Positions 51,595-64,000 of a stretch of 64,000 bases of DNA are shown piece after piece; the first letter of the stretch is position 1, and each line of letters opens with the position of its first letter. This stretch comes from Hemicentrotus pulcherrimus (taxonomy: Eukaryota > Echinodermata > Echinoidea > Camarodonta > Strongylocentrotidae): positions 1-64,000 of the forward strand of contig BEXV01000718.1 of NCBI GenBank assembly GCA_003118195.1, written 5' to 3'. The position numbers were made by a program, and so were the translations under genes. The notes beneath the pieces were generated by a model that saw only the letters and a program-made list of their open reading frames with translations, was not told the DNA's origin and did no database searches.

Positions 51595-52308
51595 ATAATA
51601 TAAATTAAAAAGAAGAAGGGTAAAAAAAAGAAGGAATACAAAGATGAAGAGTTGACAGAATCATAGAAAGAGAGAACAATACTACATAGAGAGAGAAATG
51701 AAAATAGAAAAAAGAAGGGGTACCGCTGGAGTGCCATGTCTTCTGTAGACGAGACATTTTATTATTCTAATTTAAGTTATAGATTGAAGAAAAAGAAGAC
51801 GTTATCGATCATCTAACATAAAAAGGTGAAAATAGAATGGTTCTGTCATAAGACAGTAAATAATTAACTGTAGGATATCAAATATTGTTTGAAATATATT
51901 TAGACTACGAGTTTTAAGAGGCGTCCTTATGATAAATACAGAAAATTGGTATGTTAACCAGATGTTGAAGATAGTGAGCAGTCATCGCAAGACAATTGGC
52001 ATATGATTTCTCTTCTCCCCTTTGTTCTTGATCTCACGGGGGCCTATCCCCGTCTATGTTTCTGTGATTAATCCAGTTAAAATTCAATCACACTAAACAG
52101 TGAAATCGGCTTAGTCGCGGTCTCTAATCAGTTAAGTGGCCGTAGAGAAAAAGGTCTTGAGCCTAACACGCTTGAATCACCCCTGACCGAGCGTATGGAA
52201 ATCGTTCCAGCGAGTACCAGTCGTTTTGGGATATGGCCGAAATTAGGGCCGCTGAAGAATTCATCGGGGCGTGTATGCTTCAATCAGAGCAGTTTCAAGT
52301 CAGGGAAG

Positions 52309-52349
52309 CCCCCCCCCCCACCCCACCCCCACTTTTAAATAGAAAAATG

Positions 52350-52382
<33 letters not shown>
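52309..52382 (+). repeat. Poly-C then (TC)n microsatellite
   Basis: C-rich run 52309-52330 with A interruptions, then pure TC from 52350. Confidence 0.93.
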
Positions 52383-52384
<2 letters not shown>

Positions 52385-53914
52385 GAATGTTGAACAGGGG
52401 TGACCAGGGATGGCTGATTTAAATAGATTGAAAACAATATTGGCTAGTTTATAGAAGTCATGTTGTTACACAGTATGAATAATGAAGAGACGTTGTACAT
52501 ATTTCAAAGCTTTTTTTTGTATACTATAGCTAAATAGAGAAATGATAACAATATAGCTCTATCAATTGTTATTACAATCATCTTGGCAACACCACTGTTT
52601 ATAATGATTCAACATTTTACATTACAATGGAAATTGAAAATGATTTTATTTTCCAACATTCTTATCTTCAAAATGATATGTGTTCTATAGGGACTTTGTG
52701 ATTGATAACTGAATATTCATTGAGAAAAAAAAACTTTAATTATCGAGGCAACCACTTCCAGCATCATAACGAAACAGATGGGGGTGAATTTTTGAAACAA
52801 TCCGCCATGTAATTTTCTAAAAAGTGATACACTATTTGTCACCATGTAGTATACCTTGCGGTGTGTTCACCATATTGTATACCACAAAGCCAAAAATACA
52901 AACTTTTCTTTTAAGAAACGATGTTAAATGCTTCAGCTTTACATACCAGTACTTCAATATGGCTTGAAGCGATTATTAAAGAATCTCTTTAATATACGCC
53001 TCCGTACGTTTAGGCTAAGAGATGTTGCAGAGAAAGGCACTCAACTCCTTACCCTCTTTTCCTTGTACTTCATATATGCAGTATTTGATTATTTCAAAAG
53101 GTTGTATATCCACGTCTATAGAAGTTGTAAAATATACCTTTTCTTATTAGAATAATGATTTAAACACAAAATTAAAACACGTCGGAAACTTGTTTATGAA
53201 AGTAGTCTGAGATCTCTGGACTTTCAGAGGAATTCTTGTATTTCACAATTACTATTCTCGATTACTTTTTCGATGAACACGCGTTGCATACGTTAACGTC
53301 GGCTTTAAAATGTCGATGAATTCTTTCAAAATCACATTATGTGCCGTTCAATATACTGCCAACACATATATTCTCCAGACTATGGCCGAATTATATTCTT
53401 GTTTACAGTAAACACAAAAGGACTCGAAGTGAAGTTATGACCTTTTGCCAGGTAGCACTTCATATCGCCCCTTTCATTATCGGCATGGCTATAATACCAC
53501 CCCTCCAGTCATGATTTCAGAGTGCGCCTGTACTTTATAATGATCCCCCAAATAGGTGCATCTCTCCTCCAGATGAAAACGAGGACCAAATAGTGCATTG
53601 TCGAGTTGCTCACCCGAAGTCATTCGTAGTGCAGAGTTAAGAAGCTTTTCATGTCCTTAGATGTCCAAGCTTTCCTTGACGATGAACATTTGTAGGATTT
53701 TAAAGACGTGAACTGTACATTCAACCCAACTAAAGGTTCACTTGAATAGAAAGATGGGCTTCTCTGATTATTTTCCTCTTACAGATTGAAATTTCAAAAG
53801 AGTATATTAGAAATGCACCTGTTCAGAAAGTTTACTGATGACAATGGTCACATGACATACCACACCACACGAGACCTATATAGTTATTTGATGAAATATG
53901 GTAAAACACTCCCG

Positions 53915-54042
53915 AGGCAGATGGAGATGGTGCACACTGTGTGAGTGAATCAATCCGATGACCGGAGTAATGATATTCTGTAAAGCGCTCAGAGACGTTT
54001 TTTCGTATCAAGCGCTATTTCGATATAAATTCATCATAATGA
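53915..54042 (+). mobile_element. SINE body and 3' tail
   Basis: GATGGTGCACACTGTGTGAG (53925-53944) is shared with copies at 44.57 and 46.2 kb. TGTAAAGCGCTCAGAGACG follows, then CAAGCGCTATTTCGATATAA and a short ATC-type tail. This is the most complete 3' half of the family in the window. No A or B box is recognised upstream. Confidence 0.6.
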
Positions 54043-57000
54043 TATGTTAAAATGTGACAGGATCTAAAATTAAATTTTGGAGGACATAATATTTATTATT
54101 TACAAAACGTATTCAATAGATCTAATAACGATATTAATCAAGTGATGTGTAAACAATTTTTGTTTGCATTTTTGGGTTTTGATTTGTCGTTTTGTCTCGG
54201 ATTTTTTCGGATTTTTTTTTTTGCCAGTTCATACAATGTCGTAAGCTGCTGCTGAATCTGAGGTTTTGGAAGGGGTCTCAAGTCGCCCTGTGTGAGCCAC
54301 TCATTCCTATATGGATGGTATTGGTGGATGTATGGTTGACTCTTTCACCAGATTCACCATTAGATGTAAAGGTTGGTGTTGGAGTTCTCTTGTGGTCTTT
54401 GCTTTGGATCTCTCTAAGGTGTTTAATGCAAGGGCGTATAGGCAAACATGACCCATTTTGCACTGTATTGATATACAGATATTGTTTACAGGCTTCACAA
54501 GTCATGTCGATCCCGTTTTATTGCTTTTGAAACAGATTCAAGAATATATTATTTTGAGGCTATATTAAGATTATTTGGCACTGGGAATCTTTTTATGGAA
54601 ATATATAACGGTGTTAGGATATATATAAATAAACGCTGATCAGACTTAACAGGTAAATTCTAACTGGTTGAAATTGGTGTGCTTCTACTTACTTCTACTT
54701 TTAATAAAATAAAATAATTATCTTTCATTGGGTTGATAAAGCATAATATCAGAAAAAGGGAAACTTAATCAAGTTCTTGAACTTAACTAGAAAAACAATA
54801 TTACAATCAAATCTAGGGGAGGAGGATAGCCCTTTAAAATGTGTTTGTTTATCTTGTCTTTATTACTTGTGATGTATCATGAGAAGGAAAACATAATAAT
54901 TTCGTCAAACTGTGCATTCCGGTATTAAAAAGTGAGCTCTACATCCCAAATTTCTATTCTGCGAAAACAGATCAGGAAAAATTGATTTTCCTGACAGTAT
55001 TTGAGGCTTTGTTTCAGATTTTCCCCAGGCAGCAGAACCTGATTACTTCTACAAAGCCGTCCATTACAATCAATGATCATACATCGAGGTATCTTCGAAG
55101 AAATTATGAAGAAATAAGGAGAGGAAAAAAGGAGAGAGGGATTAAATCAGATCAATAAGAAAATCACATTCAAAAGACTTAATAACGCGATAGCTGAGGC
55201 GTGATACATGTATAACGTTACACTTAACTCATTGTAGTAATGACCAATATTCGATCTTGTAGTTACAACTAAATTCAATCGAGAGCCTGTGGCATCGATC
55301 GTTCTTTTCCTGTAATTGAGAACACAAATACGAGTATCGCTATTTGCTTCAAACCAATTCTTCAAGGGTTCAAATCTCATCTAATCGCTATTTAATTTGA
55401 CAAACAATCAGGAAAAATATTGAGTTTTCTCGCTGCACTGTAGTGTTTGCCCTTCGCCCGTCGAAGTTGAATCCACGGGCAAGGTAACGAAATGAGATTT
55501 AGCCAATCATTGTTAACGCATCATATCCGAATTTGGACTGGTTAGGGGGTACCAAACTAGATTATTCACATGATTCAATTGGTTCAACGGAGACATTATG
55601 GATAACGAAGTTTTGGCGCACTTAACTTGATCGTCTGTTCACCGGCACGGTTCCCGCTCGACCTGTGCGCCACGACGGGTATACACACGCGCATCCACAT
55701 TCACCCACCCACCCACAAACAGCAGAAGCAGCAGCATTTCAGTGTTTGGAAACGTAATTAAAATTCGATATTTACAGGCTTGGACCCACCGCAGTCAGTT
55801 TGGAGATGGATGCATGAGGAATTGTGTGGTATATTGGTAATAGACCTGATATTATGACCAATTTGACGAGTGAAATTTGTCACCAGCAAAACAAATTTAG
55901 TTCAATCAAGTTTTTGTCGGTCGAGTAGGTCCTGGGTTAACTGTGGAAGGTGTTGAAGCTGTGACTATGTTTAGGATGTAGGTTCTTGTATCAGTGCGCC
56001 CTGTCTATCCTAATTGAGGAATTAGGAGAATATTGTATTACGATTGACCCATTCGGGGTTAATGTACGAGGATTCGTATGCGAATTGAGTTTATATCGAA
56101 TAAAGTAGCATGGTTATGTTCCGTGAAAAAAAAATGTAAACAATTATGTACCTGGCGGTGGTTTTCTGTTATGGAGATAGGATAAGCATTTTACATAAGG
56201 ACGTTTATAAATATAGATACAGCTGACATGCAATGTGTACATCTATGACATACAAACTATTACGATTTCTGTAATTAAATTGTATTTACTTGGATGGCGA
56301 CAATGAAGGCAAAATAGGGAAGGGGAAGATCATAATAGGTGAAAAGAAACGACAACAAAATTGTTTCTATAGAAGATACATGGTTCAACATTGATTAAAA
56401 GAAAATGATGGTGTTGAAATATGAAAAATGATTGCATTAATGATGAAAGGATGGGAAAAACGAGAACGAAGAAAACGAGGGGAAGAATTTGTGTTACAAC
56501 TACTGTTAAACCGATATTACTTCATCTTTCAAAATTATAATCCGTAGCTTTAAAACAAGAAAGTAGGATAGGTTGAAAAAGAATACCTAACATGAGGTAG
56601 AAGCCAAAAGGACAGAATGATAGAGAGAGAGGATGAAGGCGAGATGGAGAAATGAAAACAAGACGTGTTGAACCATGCGCGAAGCCATGAGAGGTAATTG
56701 TTTACCAAGCTGGGAAGTTTGGTCGGCTGGGTCGATAGTCTCCGCGCCTTGCAGTGCCCCGAGCTACACAGGTGCCGTACCGCTGCCTGCCAAGCCATAC
56801 CAAGACCGGCCCGATGACTTATATACACCCCTCATAAACTATACAAGACGCTGGACAGCTACCAATACTATCCACCACCGCAAAACATCCCCAATCACCG
56901 TCAACATCGACACCACCATCCTCCTCCTCCTCCTCATCAACATCGTCCATCGCTCATCACAATGTATCAACACCTTGTGGTACTGGTGGCTATTGGAGAC

Positions 57001-57070
57001 TGGGGAGCCAAAAGGCGCGGGAACTGAGACGAAGATTTACAAACATTTTGGTTGGTTATCGGTCTCACGT
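54043..57070. other. Intergenic sequence, no recognised gene
   Basis: A 113-codon frame at 54192-54530 and its reverse-strand partner show no recognisable domain. The region is otherwise AT-rich, with a GC-richer, CCACC-rich patch at 56700-56960. Confidence 0.65.
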
Positions 57071-57166
57071 TGACACGTTGGCTGTCGTCTGTCTGATCAA
57101 TACGTTTGTTCAGATTTCCCGCCCAATTAAAAACAGCTTTAGGACTTGTTGTCATCGCACTTTCTT
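57071..57166 (+). repeat. Dispersed direct repeat, copy 1
   Basis: Starts TGACACGTTGGCTGTCGT and ends GTCATCGCACTTTCTTG. It matches 58265-58361 along its whole length at roughly 85% by eye, in the same orientation. No coding frame spans it; it is probably part of an unnamed interspersed repeat. Confidence 0.75.
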
Positions 57167-57750
57167 GTCTATAGGCCTCTGGAGAAGTACACACCCATCG
57201 TACCATCATCAAATCTTAACCCTTTAACCCTAGGTGAAACAGTGATGTCAATGCTTACTGTCACCGTGGTTCAATTAGGAAGATTTATATTATTTCTACC
57301 TGTTCATCTCTCTGCTTAATCGATATGCCCCCTTTCACCTTATGTTCGTTATTCTGGTCTCATTCTTCACCCGTCCTCTCTTGAGGTCACCGAGTTCAGC
57401 CCGGGTTTGAGAATATCACCGTTCTCTATAACAACAAAAAACAAAAAAACTAATCGTATTTTTGTTTGCACTCCCTTCCACCTTTTTCTTTCCCGTTATA
57501 CCTGTCACATATTTAGCTTATGTATCTTTTTAATAATCATCTTTTTGACCCCCTCCCCAGTCATTATACCATGATGCACTGATGACTCCACATCTTCTAA
57601 AGATACTAAATGATATCGTTCTCTATCTCTCTCATCTATAAAATTGTTTTTCATCATCGAATATTTCTACTATCGTTCAAAAGCATATGTAATGCACGAC
57701 GATGTAATAACATCGTTACTATCGATCATATTCTGGATTATTTTTAAGGA

Positions 57751-57870
57751 CATCATAATCATCATCATAACAATCATAACAACCACCACATCGACCACCA
57801 CCATGATAATCATCATCACTGTAATTATCATCACTCTTATCATTACCATCATCACTACCATCATAACAAC
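57751..57870 (+). repeat. Imperfect (ATC)n microsatellite
   Basis: CATCAT/ACCACC/AATCAT triplets run through about 57750-57880 and sporadically to 58090. They lie between the two dispersed direct repeats. Confidence 0.88.
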
Positions 57871-58264
57871 CACTATAAGAATCGGAATCACTATGAACAG
57901 TATTATAGTATCACCATCGTCGTCACCATTATTACTATCATTATCCAAAACAGCAAAAGCGATGACTGTAACAAAACAATTAGGCAACAACAATCGTTTT
58001 TTCATCACTATCACCACCACCATGGTAACCATCAGCATCCTCCTCCCAAATCCTCTTAACTCCTCCCCATCCATACCCTCATCATCACCTATCACAATGT
58101 CATCTCATCATGGCGTCTTTATGGGCGGTTAGGGAATAACCAAAAGTGTTTCACCCTTCACACTTTCACACGAACCCAGAACCAAAAAAAACAAAACAAA
58201 AAATCCATTTTTTTTAGGCTAAGAAAAGAAAATAATAAACCCAACGGCTTTTCTAGTCGTGCTT

Positions 58265-58361
58265 TGACACGTTAGCTGTCGTATGTCTGATCGATACGTT
58301 TTTTCAGTTTTCCCGCTCAATTAAAAGCAGCTTTAGATGGTGTTGTCATCGCACTTTCTCG
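58265..58361 (+). repeat. Dispersed direct repeat, copy 2
   Basis: Second copy of the 57071-57166 unit, with substitutions and one or two single-base length changes. Shared cores include TGTCTGATC, CAATTAAAA and GTTGTCATCGCACTTTCT. Confidence 0.75.
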
Positions 58362-61300
58362 CCGCGGTCTGATGAAGAGAGCTTGTCGGGCAAGGAAAAG
58401 GTCTGAACGCTGCTGAACATTCTCACATCGGACATTAAAATAATCTACATCTAAACCTATGTGATAAGATTGTTAGAGAGGTTTCGAGTTTAATTATTTT
58501 GTTCAGCATACACTCTTACTCAATGATACTTGTTTGCTACATATCCCATTTGTACAAGATTTGCAGTTCCGAAACACGATAAATAGTCTTATAATGGGAT
58601 TCACGCTGGAATGAAATACATAACAAAGTATATTATTTAATATAGTATGTTACATTACGGGTTTGCAAAGATGAATGACATATTAATGATACTGTGATGC
58701 GAGAAAAGAGTTATTCAATAAAATTGATATGCGGAAAATAAAAATCAATTCGAATACATAATTGTTAATAAAATATGATTGAGATGGTACGTATCATGTT
58801 AACACAATTTGTTGCAGTTTTATTTGATTGCTGCATTTTCTTCATTGTAAATGGAGTACATGAAATACGAATGATTTGTGATTGGAAGATTAATGATCGT
58901 TTTCATAAGAATCTGGTAACCAACCATTGTACGTAATGATGGAAGATATTCTTGTCTAATACGTCACAATATTCCTATTTCATCCTGATTTCGATACAGT
59001 AACGGAAACTGAATGTATATGTCGGTTTAAAAGATTAAGAATACATCGGTATCCAAACCTACATGGTGTGATGAAACTTGAAACACAAGTTACAAACAGG
59101 CGTTACTTCTCGAACTTCAAACAATCAAGATCACTGGTTTGCATTATATCCTCATGATTTGCTGATCATAGTGAAATTGAATCCGATTGTAAATTACGAT
59201 TGATTGTTGCATACCATTTTAAAACCCTGGTAATAATGTCGATCATTATGCTTTTCCATGAATAAAAAGGCCATACCAATGGTGCGTATCAAAAAAAGTA
59301 TTACCAACTTTGATAGATTCCTGCAGCAGATTTTTTTTCTTTAAGAAGTGTTGTAAAATTCCTCTTTTAGTTCGAAAACAACTGGTGTCTTAAAAAATTG
59401 AGAATGGAACGATGTCAACTCATATTGTAAAAAATTATCATTCAAAAGCAAAATTTATGATATTCTCTTAGCCATGATGAAATTATTTTGGCTTCTCTCG
59501 CATCCCTTCTTTAAGATAAGCCTTGTCATTGGGTTTTGTCTGTACGACTGTATCCGTCTCTCCTCATCCCCCCTCTCACTGTTTGTATTTGTTTTGGTAT
59601 ATTCCCCTCCCCATCTCTCCTTGTCTGTGTTTCTCTATATTTGAGTTCTCTTTTCTCAGGTCCTGTCTTGTATTATCTGTATTGTATTTAATTCTCTCTT
59701 CTCTTCTGTCCCGTGATTGACATGGGCCCCTGAAGGATGCATCAGCCCGCCTTCCCGCGCATTTCCAGATGTCCAAACAACCTTTCTAGCCGCGCTCCCA
59801 GAAATTGCCGCCCATCCCCTCCCAACACTCACACTTTGCAATGCAAACCAGCTCATTATTTTCATAGACGACACGTAATTGTTTTACCCTTGCCGCCCTA
59901 GCACTACCACTGACTGTCGTTGCTGCTACTGCTTGGGATGGGGCGACTATACTTAAAGTTAGGTGACGAAACGAAGCGATGGAGCCAGCGAACCCCGTAG
60001 GGCATCGCCCTTACATCGCCTTCAAAACATAAGAAAGGAGAAGAGGAAAAACTGTAGCAAAGATGAGATTATTACCACAAAATATCAAACGGAGAAAGAT
60101 GCAAGGAGAGAGACAGAGAGAGAGAGAGGCGGGAAGGAACTGCCCTGTGTTTCCCACCATGTAATTGCAATTTGACGAAGCGAGTAGTTTTAATCAGACA
60201 ACAATGATGAATTTTGCTGCTCTCATGGTGAAGGTTTGCGAGTATAGATTATGCGGGTTTAATCATGAGGGCGGTTGTAGCCCAGCGAAATGGCGGAAAG
60301 ACAGAGAAATGAGAAGAAAAAAAAATGGGTGCCCCTAGAGCGCTTCCGATACGAAGTATTGTGAGTAACCAAATACGTTTAAAGCCAGGTCAGGGAATCC
60401 ACTGCGAAATATTGATATGATCTGTATAGGGTTACATACGATAGTACTTTTGGCGATGTTAAGGAAACGACCTGATACACAAGAAACGACGCAAAAGAAT
60501 CAAAGTCATTTGAAATTGATTCTAACCCTGGCCAGCGAGGTGGAGGAAGAGAGGGAGATAATGCTAAGAAAGAAGTCATATTTTGATAGGAGTAGAGCCA
60601 GTGGCGAGTTTATCATTGCAATCGTTTTAATGGGTAGCGAGTCTCTAACGATTCTTTCACATGAGTAACACGGAATACAATCGCCATAAATTGATTTCAG
60701 ACATGTTTGGAGGCACTTTTGAAGAATCATTTCACTTCTTTTTTGTTGTTTTTACAAACCGTGTTCCTTTGAATTGTTTCAGATTGTTTGTTCTTTTGCA
60801 GGCAGTATCATGATAGACTATAGTTGCAATATGAATGGCTTTTTTTATTTAACTTAAATCATATCGGTCTCGTACAGAATAATGAAACCATTATTTCAGA
60901 TATTTTTTTGTAAAATTTCCTTTCTCTCCAAATGGGATACGACTCTCGGGATTACAAAAAAGAGAGTCCTTGTAAGTTTGTAAAAGTGCTGTAAAAGGAA
61001 TAATAAATACCTATCACAGGTGAAAAAGAATATTGAAATCATTTAAAAACTCGACATTTCACACTATCAAAATCAGGGACTGCTTCAGCTTCATGAAACC
61101 AGTTATTAAGGAGAGGAAACACGAACTAGATATTCATGTCTTTGGAAAAGTCAACACGATACATTCTAGATCGTACTTAAATACGAGTTTCGAGGATAAG
61201 CATGATAAGAAGGAAAAAAGGAAATAGATTTTGGACGGGAAAAATAATGAACTAGGTGTCGTGTGATAGATATTTCTGTATGTGCATTATTTTGATTGGC

Positions 61301-63761
61301 CCGTCGCCTTACAATATTTGTAAACTCTTATAGAATATATTTACTTGTTTAGCTACATAAACAAGCTGTAAGTTTCACATCGACTACAGTTTACCAAAAA
61401 TATAAATAATTGGATTTACTTGTTCTCTACAAAGCACAGTAATGTTGATTAACAACTTAAAAGTTTCAATATTACTGTTCTTTCGTAGATGGCTAATTTG
61501 CTTCATAATTGCCATCCCATGAACGAATTTCATGTGGAAAGATGTAAAAAAGCAAAGTTTCTCCTGTTTCATTTAGTTTCATACAATTTTATACAATATC
61601 AATTTGAACACAAGTTATCGCTCATGAAACAATAGTCTTTAAAATGCTTGCTTTGAATGTATACCATAAAGCGTATACGTCATCATGGTGTCAAATCAAT
61701 GGTAGTTACAGGACCAACATTATGGAACAAACTCCACAAAATGTATCCGATGAGAACCCAGCTTCGCCTCACTTAAAATTTCCACTGGTATTGTAACATA
61801 TTGATGCTGAAATTGTGCCTAGCCGTCATGCCACGCATTATGTCGTTAGTCGTTATCATTGTGCCATGTATTTTGCTTATAGAAGTTGGTACATCATTCG
61901 CTTTAAAAAAATGTACACGTTTCATTAGTTAACATTACCTGGAAAAGACGTTACTGCAGCAGCAGAAAGACACTGGTAACAAATAACGCGATAGACTCTT
62001 TGGCGGAGGTATAGATATGGAATAACAAAGCAAAACCCAAGTTTATTAGTATCTTAGTAACTTCTTATTCCACTTATCTTTCCACAGTGTTAGACAATGC
62101 TCATTATTATAATATTTCATCCGTGCATTTCGTATCGCTTTTCGACCGATATATAGAGTGTTTTACTTTTTTCCTCCACGGACATGGTAATATATTGAGA
62201 AAAAAAAAACTTGAATAATGTATCACTTACAAATCGCATTTGTAAACGGAGTCTTTTTAAGTTTTAAACAGAATAACGCGACTAAATGTAAACTAATATC
62301 TTTTACGACGATCAGATAACTGATTTTTATTTAAGAACAGTCTCTCTGTCTTCCATTAGTAACAATTGATGCTTACTAGGAGTTATCTTCTAAGCACTTA
62401 TCTTGCTCCTCTTTCTTTCTACTTACCTTGTTAAAAGACATTCTTTGGCAGACATAAAAATCATGACTTTCAAATTAGATTAAAACATTACATTAAATTA
62501 TTCTGTTAATAACGATTGTTATTGAATATTAATCTTCATTGTAGCTTTTATTTTAGAAAAGTGATTGAGTTCTTTCTATTAACTATGTGTCTATATTTCA
62601 TACATGCAATACTTTAGTAAAATGTCTCGTTCCGGTGCCTTATTCAAAATTGATTTGAACACTTTTTAAAGTCATAATCTTTAAACTGAATTCCACGTAT
62701 TTCATGGTCGCAATATTTTAAAAGTATTTTCTTCACATTTGTGTGTTTTCGCATGTGCTATCATTATTATCGTCTTGTTGATACCAGGACTAATGGGCTA
62801 ACAATGAATATTGAAATCCTGTATGACATGATTAAATAAATGAAATAGATGTGGAGTCGTGTTGATTGCTTTTTGTTTGTTTGCTTCCTGCTTGTGAGTA
62901 TTTTATGATTTTTTAAATTTTTATTATTCTAATTGTCGGAATATGTTAGTCGGCTAAGATTATGACAAAACAACGGATACACTCGGCTAATGCCCTTCGC
63001 ACACATGTCTTGTAATACCCGACTGTGACCCGGCTACTAAAACTTAAACAGTTTAGATATGCAAATCTAAATAATATGTGAAATTGTCCCGATTGAGATG
63101 CTGCAATGTCATAGAAATTAAGAGGCAGCTCCCATTATGAAGCCGATTGGATCGTTTCTCGGACTGGAAGGATTATTAAAAAAATCATCCTCGCTCTCAG
63201 TTTCCGCTTTTTAAATCCTCGTCCGGACCCTAAATGAACAATCTTATAAAAAAAAATCTTCATAATCCGATTTCGATTTTTGTTAAAGTCTGGTTGTATT
63301 GTTAATTAATAATGTGGCCTTAAAATCAATTTTGAAAAAAGGGGAAAATCTAAAATACGTGTACTTCAGCGGTCAAACGTTTATCAATCCTGAACAAATT
63401 CTTTTGAAATGTCATGATAATGGAAGGACATGCATGCGATAAACTGTATAACGTTTTATTTCATGAATGCATTCAGAATTTTCAAATTCATTTATTGAGT
63501 ACAAATATCAATCAATCAACAACAATATTATTAATAAACAAAATATGTATGTGTGTACATAGAGATACATATTCAATCTCATTCATTTATATAGTAATGC
63601 TTGGTCTTCAAGTTACCGTTGTTTAAAATATTTGACAAAGGAAGCATTATTTCTTTGAAATGAATGGAATTGTTCTACATTTTCCTTCTCGCGCTTGAAA
63701 TATGACTATACCAGTGTAACTACTTCTTCAGCTTAGGTCATAGTGTGATACATGTAGATGG
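58362..63761. other. Intergenic sequence, no recognised gene
   Basis: AT-rich sequence with no frame above 84 codons and no recognisable exon. Slightly GC-richer patches at 59720-60000 and 60230-60660 carry no nameable feature. Confidence 0.7.
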
Positions 63762-63792
63762 AAAGAAAGAGAGAGGGATAGAAAGGGAGAGA

Positions 63793-63836
<44 letters not shown>

Positions 63837-63875
63837 AAGAGACGAGAGAGAAAGAGAGAGAGAGAGTGAGAAAGG
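63762..63875 (+). repeat. (GA)n microsatellite
   Basis: GA repeats including a pure block at about 63797-63832, near the right end of the window. Confidence 0.96.
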
Positions 63876-64000
63876 AAAATAGAGATGGGGGCAACATCAC
63901 TTCAAAATTACAACGATGATGTCAATGATTTGTTTTTCTTTGCCTCATCAGAGGATTTATTAGGTATACATGGTTTACTTTAAAAGATATAATGATACAA

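Larger units (their letters stand above)
50686..53914. other. Intergenic sequence, no recognised gene
   Basis: It holds a GAA tract, a C-run/CT tract and a GC-richer complex patch at about 52020-52310. The remainder (50690-51520, 51740-52020, 52400-53910) shows nothing recognisable. Confidence 0.7.

Noticed and set aside
54192..54530. 113-codon frame and an opposite-strand frame with Cys-x-x-Cys
   Set aside because: I considered a decayed transposase zinc-binding end, but no transposon family motif could be recognised.
57216..57233. Interstitial telomere-like TTAACCCTTTAACCCTAGG
   Set aside because: Only imperfect units; not a TTAGGG array.
1..64000. CRISPR arrays, operons, phage or bacterial defence systems
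   Set aside because: No regularly spaced repeats with unique spacers, no dense coding and no bacterial signals; spliced homeobox exons and SINEs show animal DNA.

Overview
This is eukaryotic, metazoan DNA. It is AT-rich, dominated by non-coding sequence, full of GA/CT, GAT and TTC microsatellites and tRNA-derived SINEs, and carries one 645-bp assembly gap plus four isolated Ns. The repeat types and the homeobox gene suggest a deuterostome invertebrate, most likely an echinoderm and perhaps a sea urchin. The species cannot be fixed from the window alone.

Only one gene can be supported. It is the 5' two-thirds of a Phox2 (PHOX2A/B, Arix) paired-like homeobox gene on the minus strand. Exon 1 (16863-17124) encodes the Phox2 N-terminus. 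A 16.6-kb intron 1 (301-16862) separates it from exon 2 (89-300), which encodes the linker and homeodomain residues 1-46. The donor at position 88 starts intron 2. Exon 3, with the rest of helix 3 and the C-terminus, lies off the left edge. The two exons join in phase (G|CC = Ala), and both intron positions and phases match those I recall for vertebrate PHOX2B.

Intron 1 holds no recognisable gene. It contains several microsatellites, a SINE-tail fragment near 2.7 kb, a 34-bp tandem duplication, a CpG-rich island near 12.0 kb and two long perfect inverted repeats. Just upstream of exon 1 is a probable promoter/5'UTR with a TATA-like element, a CCAAT box and four GATAAG motifs.

From about 17.6 kb to 64 kb I find no convincing coding exon. 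The region looks like intergenic or regulatory flank of Phox2, with dispersed repeats: an 80-bp near-identical pair with short terminal inverted repeats (18.7 and 22.4 kb), nested tRNA-SINEs (30.5-31.1 kb), three copies of a second SINE family (44.6, 46.1, 53.9 kb), a LINE-like 3' tail (50.6 kb) and a diverged 96-bp direct pair (57.1 and 58.3 kb). Many short open frames there are translations of simple repeats or chance frames. I found no previously undescribed multi-gene system. The most useful signals are the Phox2 structure, its candidate cis-regulatory patches and the young repeat families.
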